This document shows positions 48,236 through 56,861 of a DNA stretch of 64,000 nt, in pieces; position 1 is the stretch's first letter; every line of letters starts with the position of its first letter. Source of the DNA: Bacteroidales bacterium (GTDB lineage Bacteria > Bacteroidota > Bacteroidia > Bacteroidales > WCHB1-69); contig JAGCXN010000036.1 of the NCBI GenBank assembly GCA_017961265.1, positions 62,001-126,000 on the forward strand, read 5' to 3'. The translations under genes were made by a program, and so were the position numbers. Under the pieces are notes generated by a model. It was given only the letters and a program-made list of their open reading frames with translations. It did not search any database and was not told where the DNA came from.

Positions 48236-50474
48236 ACGTCCACTCCCCTTCCCCCACCGTGCGTTCAATGGACGTGCCAGGGAAAACGGTGGCGGTGGCG
48301 CCTTCAGGAACCGTCAGTTTCAGACAATTTCCATTGATTTCCACGCAGATGGTGCCGTACTGCGTGGGTTTGGTAGCACGCACCCAATCGATGTCATTTA
48401 CAGGCTGCGGGTCGATAAAAAAGTGGTGGTACCCAGGATCGTCTGGATCGGGACGGATGCCGGCGAGGGCCTGATAGAACCAGATACCGACCCCGTTGTA
48501 GCAGTTGTGTACACGGCTACGGTCCTCCACCACCTTCTCGCCGTTGTCGCGCTCGCAGCCCCATGATTCCCAAGTGGTGGTTGCCCCGTGGTTGAGCATG
48601 TGGAGATAGCCGGGGTAGTCGGGCTGGCGCAGGATGGTGGCCATCAGGTCGGCCTGCCGCTCACGAATGCACCACTCGGTGAAAATCGGCACTCCCATCA
48701 ACCCCACGGCGATGTGGTCATTGTACTTTCCGTGGCAGTCGGCCAGCAGCCTTTCTTCGACCTCCCCGCGGATACTTCTGTTGGGCGCGATGTCCATCAG
48801 CAGGGCGTAGCTTTGGTCAAGCGGCGTACCATTGGCATAGGTGTGGGTTTCAGGGTGGTAGAATTTCCTGTGTATGTTGGTTTTGAGCCGTTTGCGCCAG
48901 CTGGCAAACATTTTCCCGTCGTCATCATGCCCTAATACTTTCGCCATCCGTTCCATGTCGCCGAGACAGTCCACGATGAAACAGTTGCTTACAAAGAGGG
49001 CCGACTCACCACCCACCTCCACGCCGTCGGGGGCGAGCCAGTCGCCGAGAAACCACATCCGTCCCTCGTCGGGCCAGGGTTGTAGAAGACCATCTGGACT
49101 ATAGCGTTTTACATAATTGAGCCATTTTTTCATCATATCGTAAAACTGGCTACGGCCAAACAATGTGGGGTCGCGGTAATTGAGGTAGGTGCGCCATGCG
49201 GCCTTGATGATGAAGCCGCTCCAGTAGGGGCCGCCGCCGGTGGGAAATGCCGGAGCCACGTAGGGAAGTGAGCCGTTACTACCCATGGCGTCTTTCCACG
49301 CAGTCTGCCAGTTATGGTAGGTGTCGCGCACGTCGTACATCGTCTGCAGCGTCATGGTGGAGGAGTTGCCGTCGCCGCCGTAGCCCATCCGTTCCAGATG
49401 GGGGCAGTCCATCATATAGCCGCTGAGGGTGAGGCACTGGAGGGTGTAACGGATAAGGTCGTGGATGGCGTTAAGGCGCGGGTCGGAACATTCGAAGGTG
49501 GCGGCTTCATCGGGGTTAAGGGCACTGATTTGGAGGGCGCGTGCCGTCTTAATGTCGCCGCCAGTCACGCGCACGTAGCGGAAGGCGTGGTAGTGAAAGC
49601 GGTTGGTGAAGTGGTCGCTGCCGCTACCGTCCGACACATAGTAGTCGCTCTCGGTGTGCGGGGGCGTGGCACGCAGGTGGTCAAGGTACTCCATGGTGAC
49701 TTCGTGACCGGACGGCAGCGGCTGGAAGTCGGCTTGGAACCATCCCGTGAGCACCCGCCCGAAGTCGAGCAGCAAGGTGCTGTCATCGGTACGGGTCACG
49801 GACACGGGCAACAGCGTGTCAATGATGCGGTTGCCCTCAAATTCCTGTGCGAATATGTCCAAACCTTTCCCATCCATCAAAGCGGAACGCATTTTAATAT
49901 CCACCACGGCGGCGCGACGTTCTTCGCAGGTTTTCCGGGCGTCGTATCGTTCGCCGCCAAACTGCAACGGCTGCCAGCTGCCTGTGTAGCTGTAGCCGCT
50001 TGGCGAGGTCATCCACGTGATGTCGGTTTGGGCAATAACCTTCCGTGTTTTATACAGCTGGTCTTGGTAGGCATTTTCCCATGTCACTTCTACTTTCACG
50101 GCCGCTGGTGTTCCATACACCCGTCCCCACCCCTGCCCTACCCAGAGCATCAGGTCATTGCCGCCCTCGTGCAGATACGGCGAAATGTCGTAGGAAACCG
50201 ACATTGCCCGCTTGTCCATTTGTGACACGGCGGGTTGCAGCACCTTGTCGCCCACATTCCGCCCATTGACATACACTTCGTGGTAGCCCAGCGACGTAAC
50301 GTCCACTCGGGTGATTCCATTCGACACTTCCGAATTGGTCAACACAATGGTCTTATGGAAGATCGGTGTTTCCTCCCATCCGTTGCCATCGGCAGTGCGG
50401 CAACCGATAAACCATTGGGCACGGGCGGGAAGGGCGGAAAGCACAACCAAACAAACCAATACAAATCTCTTCAT
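48225..50474 (-). CDS. GH78 family alpha-L-rhamnosidase
   Basis: 749 residues from MKRFVLVCLVVLSALPARAQ (signal peptide; an ATG three codons upstream at 50483 is possible). N-terminal beta-sandwich domains with YHEVYVNGRNVGD and LLLDFGRVLTGWF, then an (alpha/alpha)6 barrel with the family motif MDCPHLERMGYGGDG (normally DCPqRdERlGWtGD), GEVEERLLADC and a C-terminal beta-domain. It removes terminal alpha-L-rhamnose from plant or bacterial glycans, probably in the periplasm. No SusCD pair is adjacent, so it is not in an obvious polysaccharide utilisation locus. The family Asp-Glu pair reads His-Leu-Glu here, so activity should be checked. Confidence 0.88.
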   Translation of the reverse strand: MKRFVLVCLVVLSALPARAQWFIGCRTADGNGWEETPIFHKTIVLTNSEVSNGITRVDVTSLGYHEVYVNGRNVGDKVLQPAVSQMDKRAMSVSYDISPYLHEGGNDLMLWVGQGWGRVYGTPAAVKVEVTWENAYQDQLYKTRKVIAQTDITWMTSPSGYSYTGSWQPLQFGGERYDARKTCEERRAAVVDIKMRSALMDGKGLDIFAQEFEGNRIIDTLLPVSVTRTDDSTLLLDFGRVLTGWFQADFQPLPSGHEVTMEYLDHLRATPPHTESDYYVSDGSGSDHFTNRFHYHAFRYVRVTGGDIKTARALQISALNPDEAATFECSDPRLNAIHDLIRYTLQCLTLSGYMMDCPHLERMGYGGDGNSSTMTLQTMYDVRDTYHNWQTAWKDAMGSNGSLPYVAPAFPTGGGPYWSGFIIKAAWRTYLNYRDPTLFGRSQFYDMMKKWLNYVKRYSPDGLLQPWPDEGRMWFLGDWLAPDGVEVGGESALFVSNCFIVDCLGDMERMAKVLGHDDDGKMFASWRKRLKTNIHRKFYHPETHTYANGTPLDQSYALLMDIAPNRSIRGEVEERLLADCHGKYNDHIAVGLMGVPIFTEWCIRERQADLMATILRQPDYPGYLHMLNHGATTTWESWGCERDNGEKVVEDRSRVHNCYNGVGIWFYQALAGIRPDPDDPGYHHFFIDPQPVNDIDWVRATKPTQYGTICVEINGNCLKLTVPEGATATVFPGTSIERTVGEGEWTFTF

Positions 50475-50507
50475 TGCCATCAAAAGTGTAACTGATTAAA
50501 AGGACGG

Positions 50508-50515
50508 CAAAAATA
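50508..50515 (-). promoter_or_regulatory. -7 promoter element for GH78
   Basis: TATTTTTG followed by CC on the minus strand, 33 bp upstream of the chosen GH78 ATG. The AT-rich DNA from here to 50722 holds no supported gene. Confidence 0.6.
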
Positions 50516-50722
50516 CAATTATTTTAAACTTGGAGTGTGATTATCAACGTTTTTTACCAAGCAAAATACTGGAACTAAGAAATCATCTGATTTTTCTTTC
50601 AAATCCTTCGATACTTTTTAAAAATTATTATAAAATTTACAATATTTTAATAAACACATCGTTATTAAATAATAAAGAAATTAAAGTTATACTAAAAAAA
50701 CAAGAAAATAAAAGAATATAAA

Positions 50723-51262
50723 ATGGGAGAAGAATTAATACCACACAGAGGAAATCACAAAAAACTCCTTTCCTACCAGAAGGCAAATGTTATATTTTGC
50801 ATAACTTACTACTTTGTAGAGAACTATTTACAACGTGGAGATCGGACACGAGACCAAATGATACAGGCAGCACGTTCGGGCAAACAGAATATTATTGAAG
50901 GTGGCGCAGCCAGCAGCACCAGCGCCAAAACCGAAATTAGACTTGTTAATGTAGCTAAAGCGAGCTTGCAGGAGCTTCTCGAAGATTACGAAGATTATTT
51001 GAAAACCCGAAATCACAGGCAGTGGGAACAGGATTCAGTGGAGTTACTGACAATGCGCGCACTTGGTGCCCAACACAATGATGTCGATTTTTTTATGGAA
51101 ATGGTACAGACACGTCCACCCGAAACCATAGCCAATATGTGCATTGTTCTAATAAAGCAAACTGACTATTTGCTTTTTAGGCAGTTGAAGCGGCTTGAGA
51201 AAGATTTTTTGGAGAATGGCGGATTCTCTGAAAGAATGTACCGTCTTCGGGGGAAAAAATAA
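50723..51262 (+). CDS. Four-helix-bundle suffix-domain protein (23S rRNA IVS-protein relative)
   Basis: 179 residues. The first ~115 residues form the four-helix-bundle fold of the 23S rRNA intervening-sequence protein family (YQKANVIFCITYYFVENYL; RTRDQMIQAARSGKQNIIEG; TEIRLVNVAKASLQELLEDY). They are followed by the extra C-terminal 'suffix' segment (IANMCIVLIKQTDYLLFRQLKRLE). The family's function is unknown. It stands alone behind 200 bp of very AT-rich DNA, and a 9-bp array begins 13 bp after its stop. Confidence 0.87.
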   Translation: MGEELIPHRGNHKKLLSYQKANVIFCITYYFVENYLQRGDRTRDQMIQAARSGKQNIIEGGAASSTSAKTEIRLVNVAKASLQELLEDYEDYLKTRNHRQWEQDSVELLTMRALGAQHNDVDFFMEMVQTRPPETIANMCIVLIKQTDYLLFRQLKRLEKDFLENGGFSERMYRLRGKK

Positions 51263-51275
51263 TTCAGGATTTTTT

Positions 51276-51329
51276 AAGGTCGTTAATGTCTTTAATGTCT
51301 TTAGGGTCTTTAAGGCCTTTAGCGACCTT
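51276..51329. repeat. Degenerate 9-bp tandem array
   Basis: Six nonamers in register: AAGGTCGTT, AATGTCTTT, AATGTCTTT, AGGGTCTTT, AAGGCCTTT, AGCGACCTT. It occupies almost the whole gap between two convergent genes. Confidence 0.85.
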
Positions 51330-51334
51330 CCCCC

Positions 51335-52177
51335 TCACACCCCGGCGCGGTACTGTGTCGGCGAGAGGCCGGTGCCGCGCTTGAAGTAGCGGCAGAAGGA
51401 AGCTTGATCGGGAAAGCCGAAACGGTCGGAGATGACCTGCACACTGATGTCGGGCTCGTACGTGAGCATCTGCTTAACACGGAGGATGACAAAGTGCTGG
51501 ATCCAATAGCTGGCAGTATGGCCCGTCTGCTCCCGGACGACCGTACTGAAATGCTTCGGTGAAAGGTAGAAAAGTTTGGCATAAAACTGCACATCGCGGT
51601 GCTGCTGGCAGTTCTCGATGATGGCGTTGTAAAAGCGGTTGCTCAAGCTCTTCGTGGCATCGCCCGTGGTGGCGAGGGTGGTATCATGGAAGAAATCAAT
51701 GAGCTGCGACAAAAGATACAGACATCCTCTCAAGATGTCCTCCCTCCCCTTGATGCCGAGGCGAATAACACGACAGATGGCTTCTGAAAACGCCATCATA
51801 TCATCGTATTGATTATCAGAAAGGTGAAAATGGGGAATACGCTCATACACGGATCGTTTATCACTAAAAAAAAGTTTTCCAAACTTAGTATATAATTCTG
51901 ACGACACAGCAATCAGTGTGGCATGGTAATCGGAGGATACCCGATGAACGACAAGCGTGTGCATCGGATAGACGATGGCAAGGTCGTGCGGATGGAACTG
52001 AACATTGACGGAGTCGTATTCCGCCTCAAGGCAGCCGCTGTGGCACATCGAAATGACATAGTGAGAGGAAGTATACGGTATCTTTTGCACCGGCGTATCT
52101 GTCACATCAAAAATAGACACACCCATTTCGACAATTTTTTCATCATCCAATAAAAGATTCCTACCTATTTCTCCCAT
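51335..52177 (-). CDS. AraC-family transcriptional regulator
   Basis: 280 residues: an N-terminal cupin-like sensing region (HPHDLAIVYPMHTLVVHRVS) and a C-terminal double helix-turn-helix (about 180-280), with VQFYAKLFYLSPKHFSTVVR as the first HTH and VQVISDRFGFPDQASFCRYF plus GLSPTQYR as the second. It is divergently transcribed from the DUF4353/VTC gene run, with the two -7 elements 88 bp apart. It is therefore a good candidate regulator of that run and of itself. The inducer is unknown. Confidence 0.92.
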   Translation of the reverse strand: MGEIGRNLLLDDEKIVEMGVSIFDVTDTPVQKIPYTSSHYVISMCHSGCLEAEYDSVNVQFHPHDLAIVYPMHTLVVHRVSSDYHATLIAVSSELYTKFGKLFFSDKRSVYERIPHFHLSDNQYDDMMAFSEAICRVIRLGIKGREDILRGCLYLLSQLIDFFHDTTLATTGDATKSLSNRFYNAIIENCQQHRDVQFYAKLFYLSPKHFSTVVREQTGHTASYWIQHFVILRVKQMLTYEPDISVQVISDRFGFPDQASFCRYFKRGTGLSPTQYRAGV

Positions 52178-52202
52178 AAGATTATCAAAGATTTTGAAAA
52201 TG

Positions 52203-52210
52203 CAAAAATA
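52203..52210 (-). promoter_or_regulatory. -7 promoter element for the AraC regulator
   Basis: TATTTTTG followed by CA on the minus strand, 25 bp upstream of the AraC-type ATG. Confidence 0.6.
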
Positions 52211-52298
52211 AAAATATTTCAGCTCTAAACAAAAAAAAAACGACTTTTTGACAAATATTCCACACTTACTGATAGTATAGACTTGCCATAATATATTG

Positions 52299-52306
52299 TA
52301 TTTTTG
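52299..52306 (+). promoter_or_regulatory. -7 promoter element for the T9SS/DUF4353 gene pair
   Basis: TATTTTTG followed by CC, 40 bp upstream of the ATG at 52347. Confidence 0.65.
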
Positions 52307-52346
52307 CCCGCTTTAAAATTGACGTACTATCAAACAATCTTCCCAT

Positions 52347-52838
52347 ATGAAACATAAACTTTTTGCACTCGGGCTGTTTTTTTCAAGCCTATTGTGGATG
52401 AATGGCGCATTTGCGCAGACCATCCACACGACCAACCTCACCGTGGTCTATTCTAACAACCAACCGGACAGCTTTTTCGAGAATGTCACCCAGTTCTCTT
52501 TTTCGGGCGACAATCTGCTGATCAACCAAGGCGGGACGGTCACCCCGATTTCCCGCTCCATCATCCGCAAGCTCACTCTAGAGGATGTAGCATCCTCTTC
52601 CATTGAGACTTACGATGAAAACGCCAAAATTTTCATCTACCCGAACCCCACTAGCGACAAACTGAACATGTCGTCTGAAACCGAACAGCAGGTTCTGGTG
52701 AGCATCTTCTCGCTGAATGGCCAAAAGCTGATGCAGCAGCAGATGAGCACCTCCGAAAGCATTGATGTAAGTTCCTTGGCAAAAGGTATTTACATTATCA
52801 AGATTAATGAAACATCTTATAAATTCAGCAAACTCTAA
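52347..52838 (+). CDS. Small secreted protein with T9SS sorting domain
   Basis: 163 residues: signal peptide (MKHKLFALGLFFSSLLWMNG, cleavage near AFAQ), a ~60-residue module (NLTVVYSNNQPDSFFENVTQ, then SIIRKLTLED), and a C-terminal T9SS sorting domain (IFIYPNPTSDKLNM; SSLAKGIYIIKI). The same N-terminal module heads the next protein, which lacks a sorting domain. With so little mature sequence it may serve as a partner or carrier for the DUF4353 protein 5 bp downstream. I know no named function. Confidence 0.8.
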   Translation: MKHKLFALGLFFSSLLWMNGAFAQTIHTTNLTVVYSNNQPDSFFENVTQFSFSGDNLLINQGGTVTPISRSIIRKLTLEDVASSSIETYDENAKIFIYPNPTSDKLNMSSETEQQVLVSIFSLNGQKLMQQQMSTSESIDVSSLAKGIYIIKINETSYKFSKL

Positions 52839-52843
52839 GCGCT

Positions 52844-55540
52844 ATGAAAAAAATCATCATCCTTCTTTTTGCCGCATTATTGGCCACGGCAAGCGCATTT
52901 GCACAAGAACGTGTCATTTTTTACAGCGGGAGCGTTCCCGTCCATACCCAATATATTGAAAACGTTGACAGCGTGAATTTTGTCAACGGCATTTCCATCG
53001 TCCACAACAACATCGGCGAGACCAATTTCCAATTCCCCGTAATCGGTATCGACAGCATTGTCTTTTCTGATGAAGAGACGCAGGTGGACACGGGCGAAAT
53101 CATCTACATCACTTACGCCGGAAGTGCCGTCTCCGTCATCAACCCGTGGGCGAACCGCGGCGTGACCGTGACCACCAGCGGTGCGGACGTGACCGTGAAC
53201 GCGGTTTCGGGCACACAGGACATTATCTACTACCTGTCAGGCACAACCAGCGACGGTTCCCTCACCATCAGCAGCGACCACCGTTTCAATATGACTCTGG
53301 ACGGCGTAAGCATCACCAACCCGACCGGCGCCGCCATCAAGTCGCTGCTGGACGAAAAGATCACCCTCACCCTCAAGAATACCAGCACTTTGGCCGACGG
53401 TGCCACCAGCACCGACAAGGCCCCCTTTGACAGCAGGGGTCAAATCATCATCTCTGGCAATGGCACGCTGAACCTCAACGGCACTGTGAAGCACGGCCTT
53501 TTCAGCGCCGACTACATCCGTATGCTCAGCGGCACCGTCAACGTGACAGGCGCGGCCAATGACGGCATCCACTCCAACGACTACGTCGAGATTTTCGGCG
53601 GCACCATCACCGTCAACAACGCCAAATCGGACATTGACGGGGGCAGCCGCTACCTCCACATCTCGGGCGGCAACATCACCGTGAACAGCTCCGTCGCCGA
53701 CGGCAAGGGCCTCAAAAGCGACAGTGTCGTCACCATCACCGGCGGCACCATCAACCTGACCATGAGCGGCGACTACAGCAAGGGAATCAAGGCGGGTACA
53801 GACATCGACATCCAGGGCGGCAGCATCACCATCAACGGCAGCGGCGCCACCGTGGTGACCGCCGGCGACCCGTCGCACTGCGCTGGTCTCAAAAGCAACG
53901 GCAATACCATCATCACAAACCTCACCGGAAGCACCAATGTCCACATCACAATGACGAATGCGGCGGCGGGCGGCAAGGCCATCAACGCCGACGGCGATGT
54001 AGTCATCAACGGCGGCACCATAGAATTGAGCGTGGCGGGCGCGGGCGGAAACTACACCGACACTAACAACACCGCCAACACCTACTCCTCCCATTGCATC
54101 AAAACCAACGGCGGCATCACCGTCAACGGCGGTAACCTCACCCTCACCGCTGCCGGCAAGGACAGCAAATGTTTGGCCGCAGACCAAGCTGTCACCGTCA
54201 ACGGCGGCACGATCGGTATGACCGTCTCCGGACAGGCCAGCAAGGGCATCAAGTCCGACATCTCTGTCATCATTGAAAACGGCGACATCACTGCCAACGT
54301 GAGCGGTGCCACCGTGGTGGCCAACCAGTCGGCCTCCAACAGCATCGCCATCAAGTCGGACGGCACGATGGAGTTCAACGGCGGCACCATCACCGCCACC
54401 TGCACCTCCGCTTCGGGCGGTGCGAAGTGCCTCTCCGCAGACGGCAATATGACCTTTAACGGAGGCACCTTCACCCTTTCAACTGCTGGCATCGGCGCCA
54501 CGGTGGCCGGCAGCGGCACCAGCTGCACCGACGGCTACGCCCCCAGCTGTATCAAAACTGACGGCAATATCGTCATCAACGGCGGCGATTTCAACTGCCA
54601 GAGCACGGGCAAGGGCGGCCGCGGTATCGCTTGCGACGGCACGCTGACCATCGGCACGGCCAACGCGAGCGACGAGCTCATCAACCTCTATATCATGACC
54701 TCCGGTGCACCGGTCAACGCATCGAGCGGCGGCGGATTCCCCGGCGGCGGCGGCAGCAGTTCCGACTACTGGAAAGGACTCCCCAAAGGCATCAAGTCCC
54801 AGGGCAACATCTACATCAACAGTGGCCATGTCCAGTCCTATTGTGCCCAGACCTCCGGTGACCCGACCGGCGAGGCCATCGAGAGCAAGGACGGCATCTA
54901 TATCAATGGCGGCTTTGTGGAGGCCAACGCCTACGATGACGCCATCAATTGCGCCAACCACATCGAAGTGAACGGCGGTTATGTGTGGGCCTACTCCCGC
55001 GGCAACGACGCCATCGACTGCAACGGCGCGTATTCCCAGTACAACGGCGGTATCGTCATTGCAGGGGGCAAGGAAGAGGCCATTGATGCCAACACAGACG
55101 GCATGGGCGGCGTAACCGGACACCTCCAGATCAACGGTGCCACCATCGTTGCCTACCGATCCACCAGTGGTGGCGGCGGTCCCGGAGGCGGTGGCGGGAT
55201 GGCACTGCTCGACAACCCGACCTATATGAACGGCCAGAAATCCCTCTCTCCCAGCACCACCATATCCGCAGGAAGCAAGTACTGCATCAAGAACAGCAGC
55301 AGCAATCCCGTGATGATCTACCAGCACCAGTCCGTCAGCGGCAGCGGATTCCAAAGTTCAACGACAGGATTGGGCACCCGTGCCAGCGGATCCTTCATCT
55401 TCACCAGTCCCGAAGTGACCTCAGGCACCTATACCCTTTACACCAACCCCACCATCAACGGCACCGCCAACTGGCACGGGCTGTACATCGGAGCAACCGC
55501 CACCACTTCCGGCAGCGGTACTTCCGTCACTGCACAATAA
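52844..55540 (+). CDS. Secreted DUF4353 (carbohydrate-binding) beta-helix protein
   Basis: 898 residues. Signal peptide (MKKIIILLFAALLATASAFA), a short module with IENVDSVNF and IGIDSIVFSDE, then a long right-handed beta-helix-like region from about residue 90. It has repeats of the form xINGGTIxxxx and IKSDGxxxxNGG, and Gly-rich loops (GGGFPGGGG, GGGGPGGGGG) characteristic of DUF4353. No T9SS sorting domain or lipobox is visible. Members are annotated as carbohydrate-binding and in other phyla often occur with CotH, VTC-domain and DUF4956 genes; VTC and DUF4956 genes indeed follow here at 56862 and 57633. GC-rich and Thr/Asn/Gly-rich. A terminator follows at 55550-55577. Confidence 0.87.
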   Translation: MKKIIILLFAALLATASAFAQERVIFYSGSVPVHTQYIENVDSVNFVNGISIVHNNIGETNFQFPVIGIDSIVFSDEETQVDTGEIIYITYAGSAVSVINPWANRGVTVTTSGADVTVNAVSGTQDIIYYLSGTTSDGSLTISSDHRFNMTLDGVSITNPTGAAIKSLLDEKITLTLKNTSTLADGATSTDKAPFDSRGQIIISGNGTLNLNGTVKHGLFSADYIRMLSGTVNVTGAANDGIHSNDYVEIFGGTITVNNAKSDIDGGSRYLHISGGNITVNSSVADGKGLKSDSVVTITGGTINLTMSGDYSKGIKAGTDIDIQGGSITINGSGATVVTAGDPSHCAGLKSNGNTIITNLTGSTNVHITMTNAAAGGKAINADGDVVINGGTIELSVAGAGGNYTDTNNTANTYSSHCIKTNGGITVNGGNLTLTAAGKDSKCLAADQAVTVNGGTIGMTVSGQASKGIKSDISVIIENGDITANVSGATVVANQSASNSIAIKSDGTMEFNGGTITATCTSASGGAKCLSADGNMTFNGGTFTLSTAGIGATVAGSGTSCTDGYAPSCIKTDGNIVINGGDFNCQSTGKGGRGIACDGTLTIGTANASDELINLYIMTSGAPVNASSGGGFPGGGGSSSDYWKGLPKGIKSQGNIYINSGHVQSYCAQTSGDPTGEAIESKDGIYINGGFVEANAYDDAINCANHIEVNGGYVWAYSRGNDAIDCNGAYSQYNGGIVIAGGKEEAIDANTDGMGGVTGHLQINGATIVAYRSTSGGGGPGGGGGMALLDNPTYMNGQKSLSPSTTISAGSKYCIKNSSSNPVMIYQHQSVSGSGFQSSTTGLGTRASGSFIFTSPEVTSGTYTLYTNPTINGTANWHGLYIGATATTSGSGTSVTAQ

Positions 55541-55549
55541 ACGACACTT

Positions 55550-55577
55550 CCCCTCCTTTTATGGGAGGGGCTTTTTT
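55550..55577 (+). terminator. Rho-independent terminator after the DUF4353 gene
   Basis: CCCCTCC (55550-55556) pairs with GGAGGGG (55564-55570), followed by CTTTTTT. It starts 9 bp after the stop. Confidence 0.88.
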
Positions 55578-55591
55578 ACAATAAATCAAAT

Positions 55592-56302
55592 ATGAAGAGA
55601 ACGATTTCCATCCTTGCGGTCCTTTGCGCCGCCGTCATGTTCCTCACTGCCTGCAGCAAAGGCGAGGGTGAAGGGGGGACAGGCACCATCGAAGGCAAGA
55701 TCATGCGGGTGCTGCATGACAACGACAACTACAACCTGACCACCGACACCGTTGCCGGAAGCAAGGTCGATGTCTTCATCGTGTACGGCGACGACACTTT
55801 TTACGGGGACGATACCGAGACGGGCGAGGACGGCACCTACCGCTTCCAGTATTTGAAAAAAGGGACATACACCCTGTACGCCTACTCCACCCTCGCTTCC
55901 GGCGAGCGAATCGCGGTGTCGGAAACCGTGAAGATTGCGAGCGGCGAAACCGTCACCGTGCCCACCATCTACACCCACGAGGGCAAGGCATACGGCACGT
56001 CGATGGTGCGCGGGCAGGTATGGGCCAACTACATCCACAACGGCAGTGACCGCGGCAGCGGGTGGGCTTACGAACACCGCGTCTATATCCGGCGCGTGGG
56101 CGAACCCTACCACTTCGACGACGTGCGCGTCGGCCTCGACGGCTACTACTACTTCCAGCAGCTACAGCCTGGAACCTATGAGGTCTTCACCTTCACCGAA
56201 AACACCAACGAAGTTCCCTCCCCCGTCACCCAAACCATCACCGTAACGGAAGCAGGACAAATCTACGACTTGGAACTTTTTACCGTGGTCGTTAACGTCT
56301 GA
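55592..56302 (+). CDS. Lipoprotein with Cna_B/SdrD-like beta-sandwich domains
   Basis: 236 residues with a type II signal peptide (AAVMFLTACS, Cys at about 18). Two similar segments follow: DTETGEDGTYRFQYLKKGTY (about 72-91) and RVGLDGYYYFQQLQPGTYEV (about 176-195). Both have the GxYxFxxLxPGTY signature of prealbumin-like SdrD/Cna_B and carboxypeptidase-regulatory domains. Probably outer-membrane anchored and surface exposed. It starts 14 bp after the terminator and ends at a 7-bp array. It is co-directional with the DUF4353 and VTC genes; no enzymatic motif is visible. Confidence 0.82.
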   Translation: MKRTISILAVLCAAVMFLTACSKGEGEGGTGTIEGKIMRVLHDNDNYNLTTDTVAGSKVDVFIVYGDDTFYGDDTETGEDGTYRFQYLKKGTYTLYAYSTLASGERIAVSETVKIASGETVTVPTIYTHEGKAYGTSMVRGQVWANYIHNGSDRGSGWAYEHRVYIRRVGEPYHFDDVRVGLDGYYYFQQLQPGTYEVFTFTENTNEVPSPVTQTITVTEAGQIYDLELFTVVVNV

Positions 56303-56303
56303 C

Positions 56304-56440
56304 AAATTGAAAATTGAAAATTGAAAAAATGAAGTATAAAGTAGAAGGTAAAAAGTAGGAGGTGCCCACCGCACAATCCCTCTTCAGACCAACTACTTAT
56401 CACCTATCACCTATTACCTGTTACCTAATACCTATTACCA
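56304..56440. repeat. Three degenerate 7-bp arrays, two of complementary sense
   Basis: AAATTGA x3 at 56304-56324; AAGTATA, AAGTAGA, AGGTAAA, AAGTAGG, AGGTGCC at 56332-56366; ACTTATC, ACCTATC, ACCTATT, ACCTGTT, ACCTAAT, ACCTATT at 56395-56436, ending directly at the next gene's ATG (56441). The second array (GGTA-type) and the third (TACC-type) are roughly inverted copies and could fold into an imperfect hairpin. No gene lies in this stretch. Confidence 0.85.
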
Positions 56441-56851
56441 ATGAAAAGACGAATCCTACTGATACTTTCGCTGCTGTTTGTTTCCACGTCATTCCTCGCG
56501 GGACAGACGAGTGACAAGCGTGAGAAACGGAAGAATCTGACGGTGAAGGAGTGGAACACAAATGCGGCGACCAAGACCCGCTATCTGGACCACGTCACCA
56601 AATTCGATGCCAACGGCTTCAAGATCGAAGAGATTGAGTATGCCAACTACGGGCAGAAAACGAGAACCACATTTGAGTACAACGAGGCTGGCAAATGCAT
56701 CAAACAGACCGAGTACGACAGCCGGAACAAACCGGTCCGCATCCGCAAGTTCGAATACTACCCCGACGGCAGCAAAAAGAAACAATACAACTATTTCCCC
56801 TCGGGGAAATTGGAAACCATCAAGGAGTTCGAATACATCTTTGACAAATAG
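56441..56851 (+). CDS. Small secreted protein with YD/YwqK-type repeats
   Basis: 136 residues: signal peptide (MKRRILLILSLLFVSTSFLAG), a basic linker (SDKREKRKNLTVKEW), then about four beta-hairpin repeats of the form FEYNxxGKxIKxxEYD (TFEYNEAGKCIKQTEYD; RKFEYYPDGSKKKQYNYFP; GKLETIKEFEY), like RHS/YD or MORN-type YwqK repeats. Such repeats bind ligands or partners rather than catalyse. It lies 10 bp before the VTC-domain gene, so it is likely a periplasmic or surface accessory of that system. Confidence 0.75.
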   Translation: MKRRILLILSLLFVSTSFLAGQTSDKREKRKNLTVKEWNTNAATKTRYLDHVTKFDANGFKIEEIEYANYGQKTRTTFEYNEAGKCIKQTEYDSRNKPVRIRKFEYYPDGSKKKQYNYFPSGKLETIKEFEYIFDK

Positions 56852-56861
56852 ACAAAGACTG

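Noticed and set aside
50530-50721. 63-codon AT-rich open frame before the four-helix-bundle gene
   Set aside because: TTG start, Ile/Asn/Lys-rich composition expected from AT-rich noncoding DNA, and no family resemblance.
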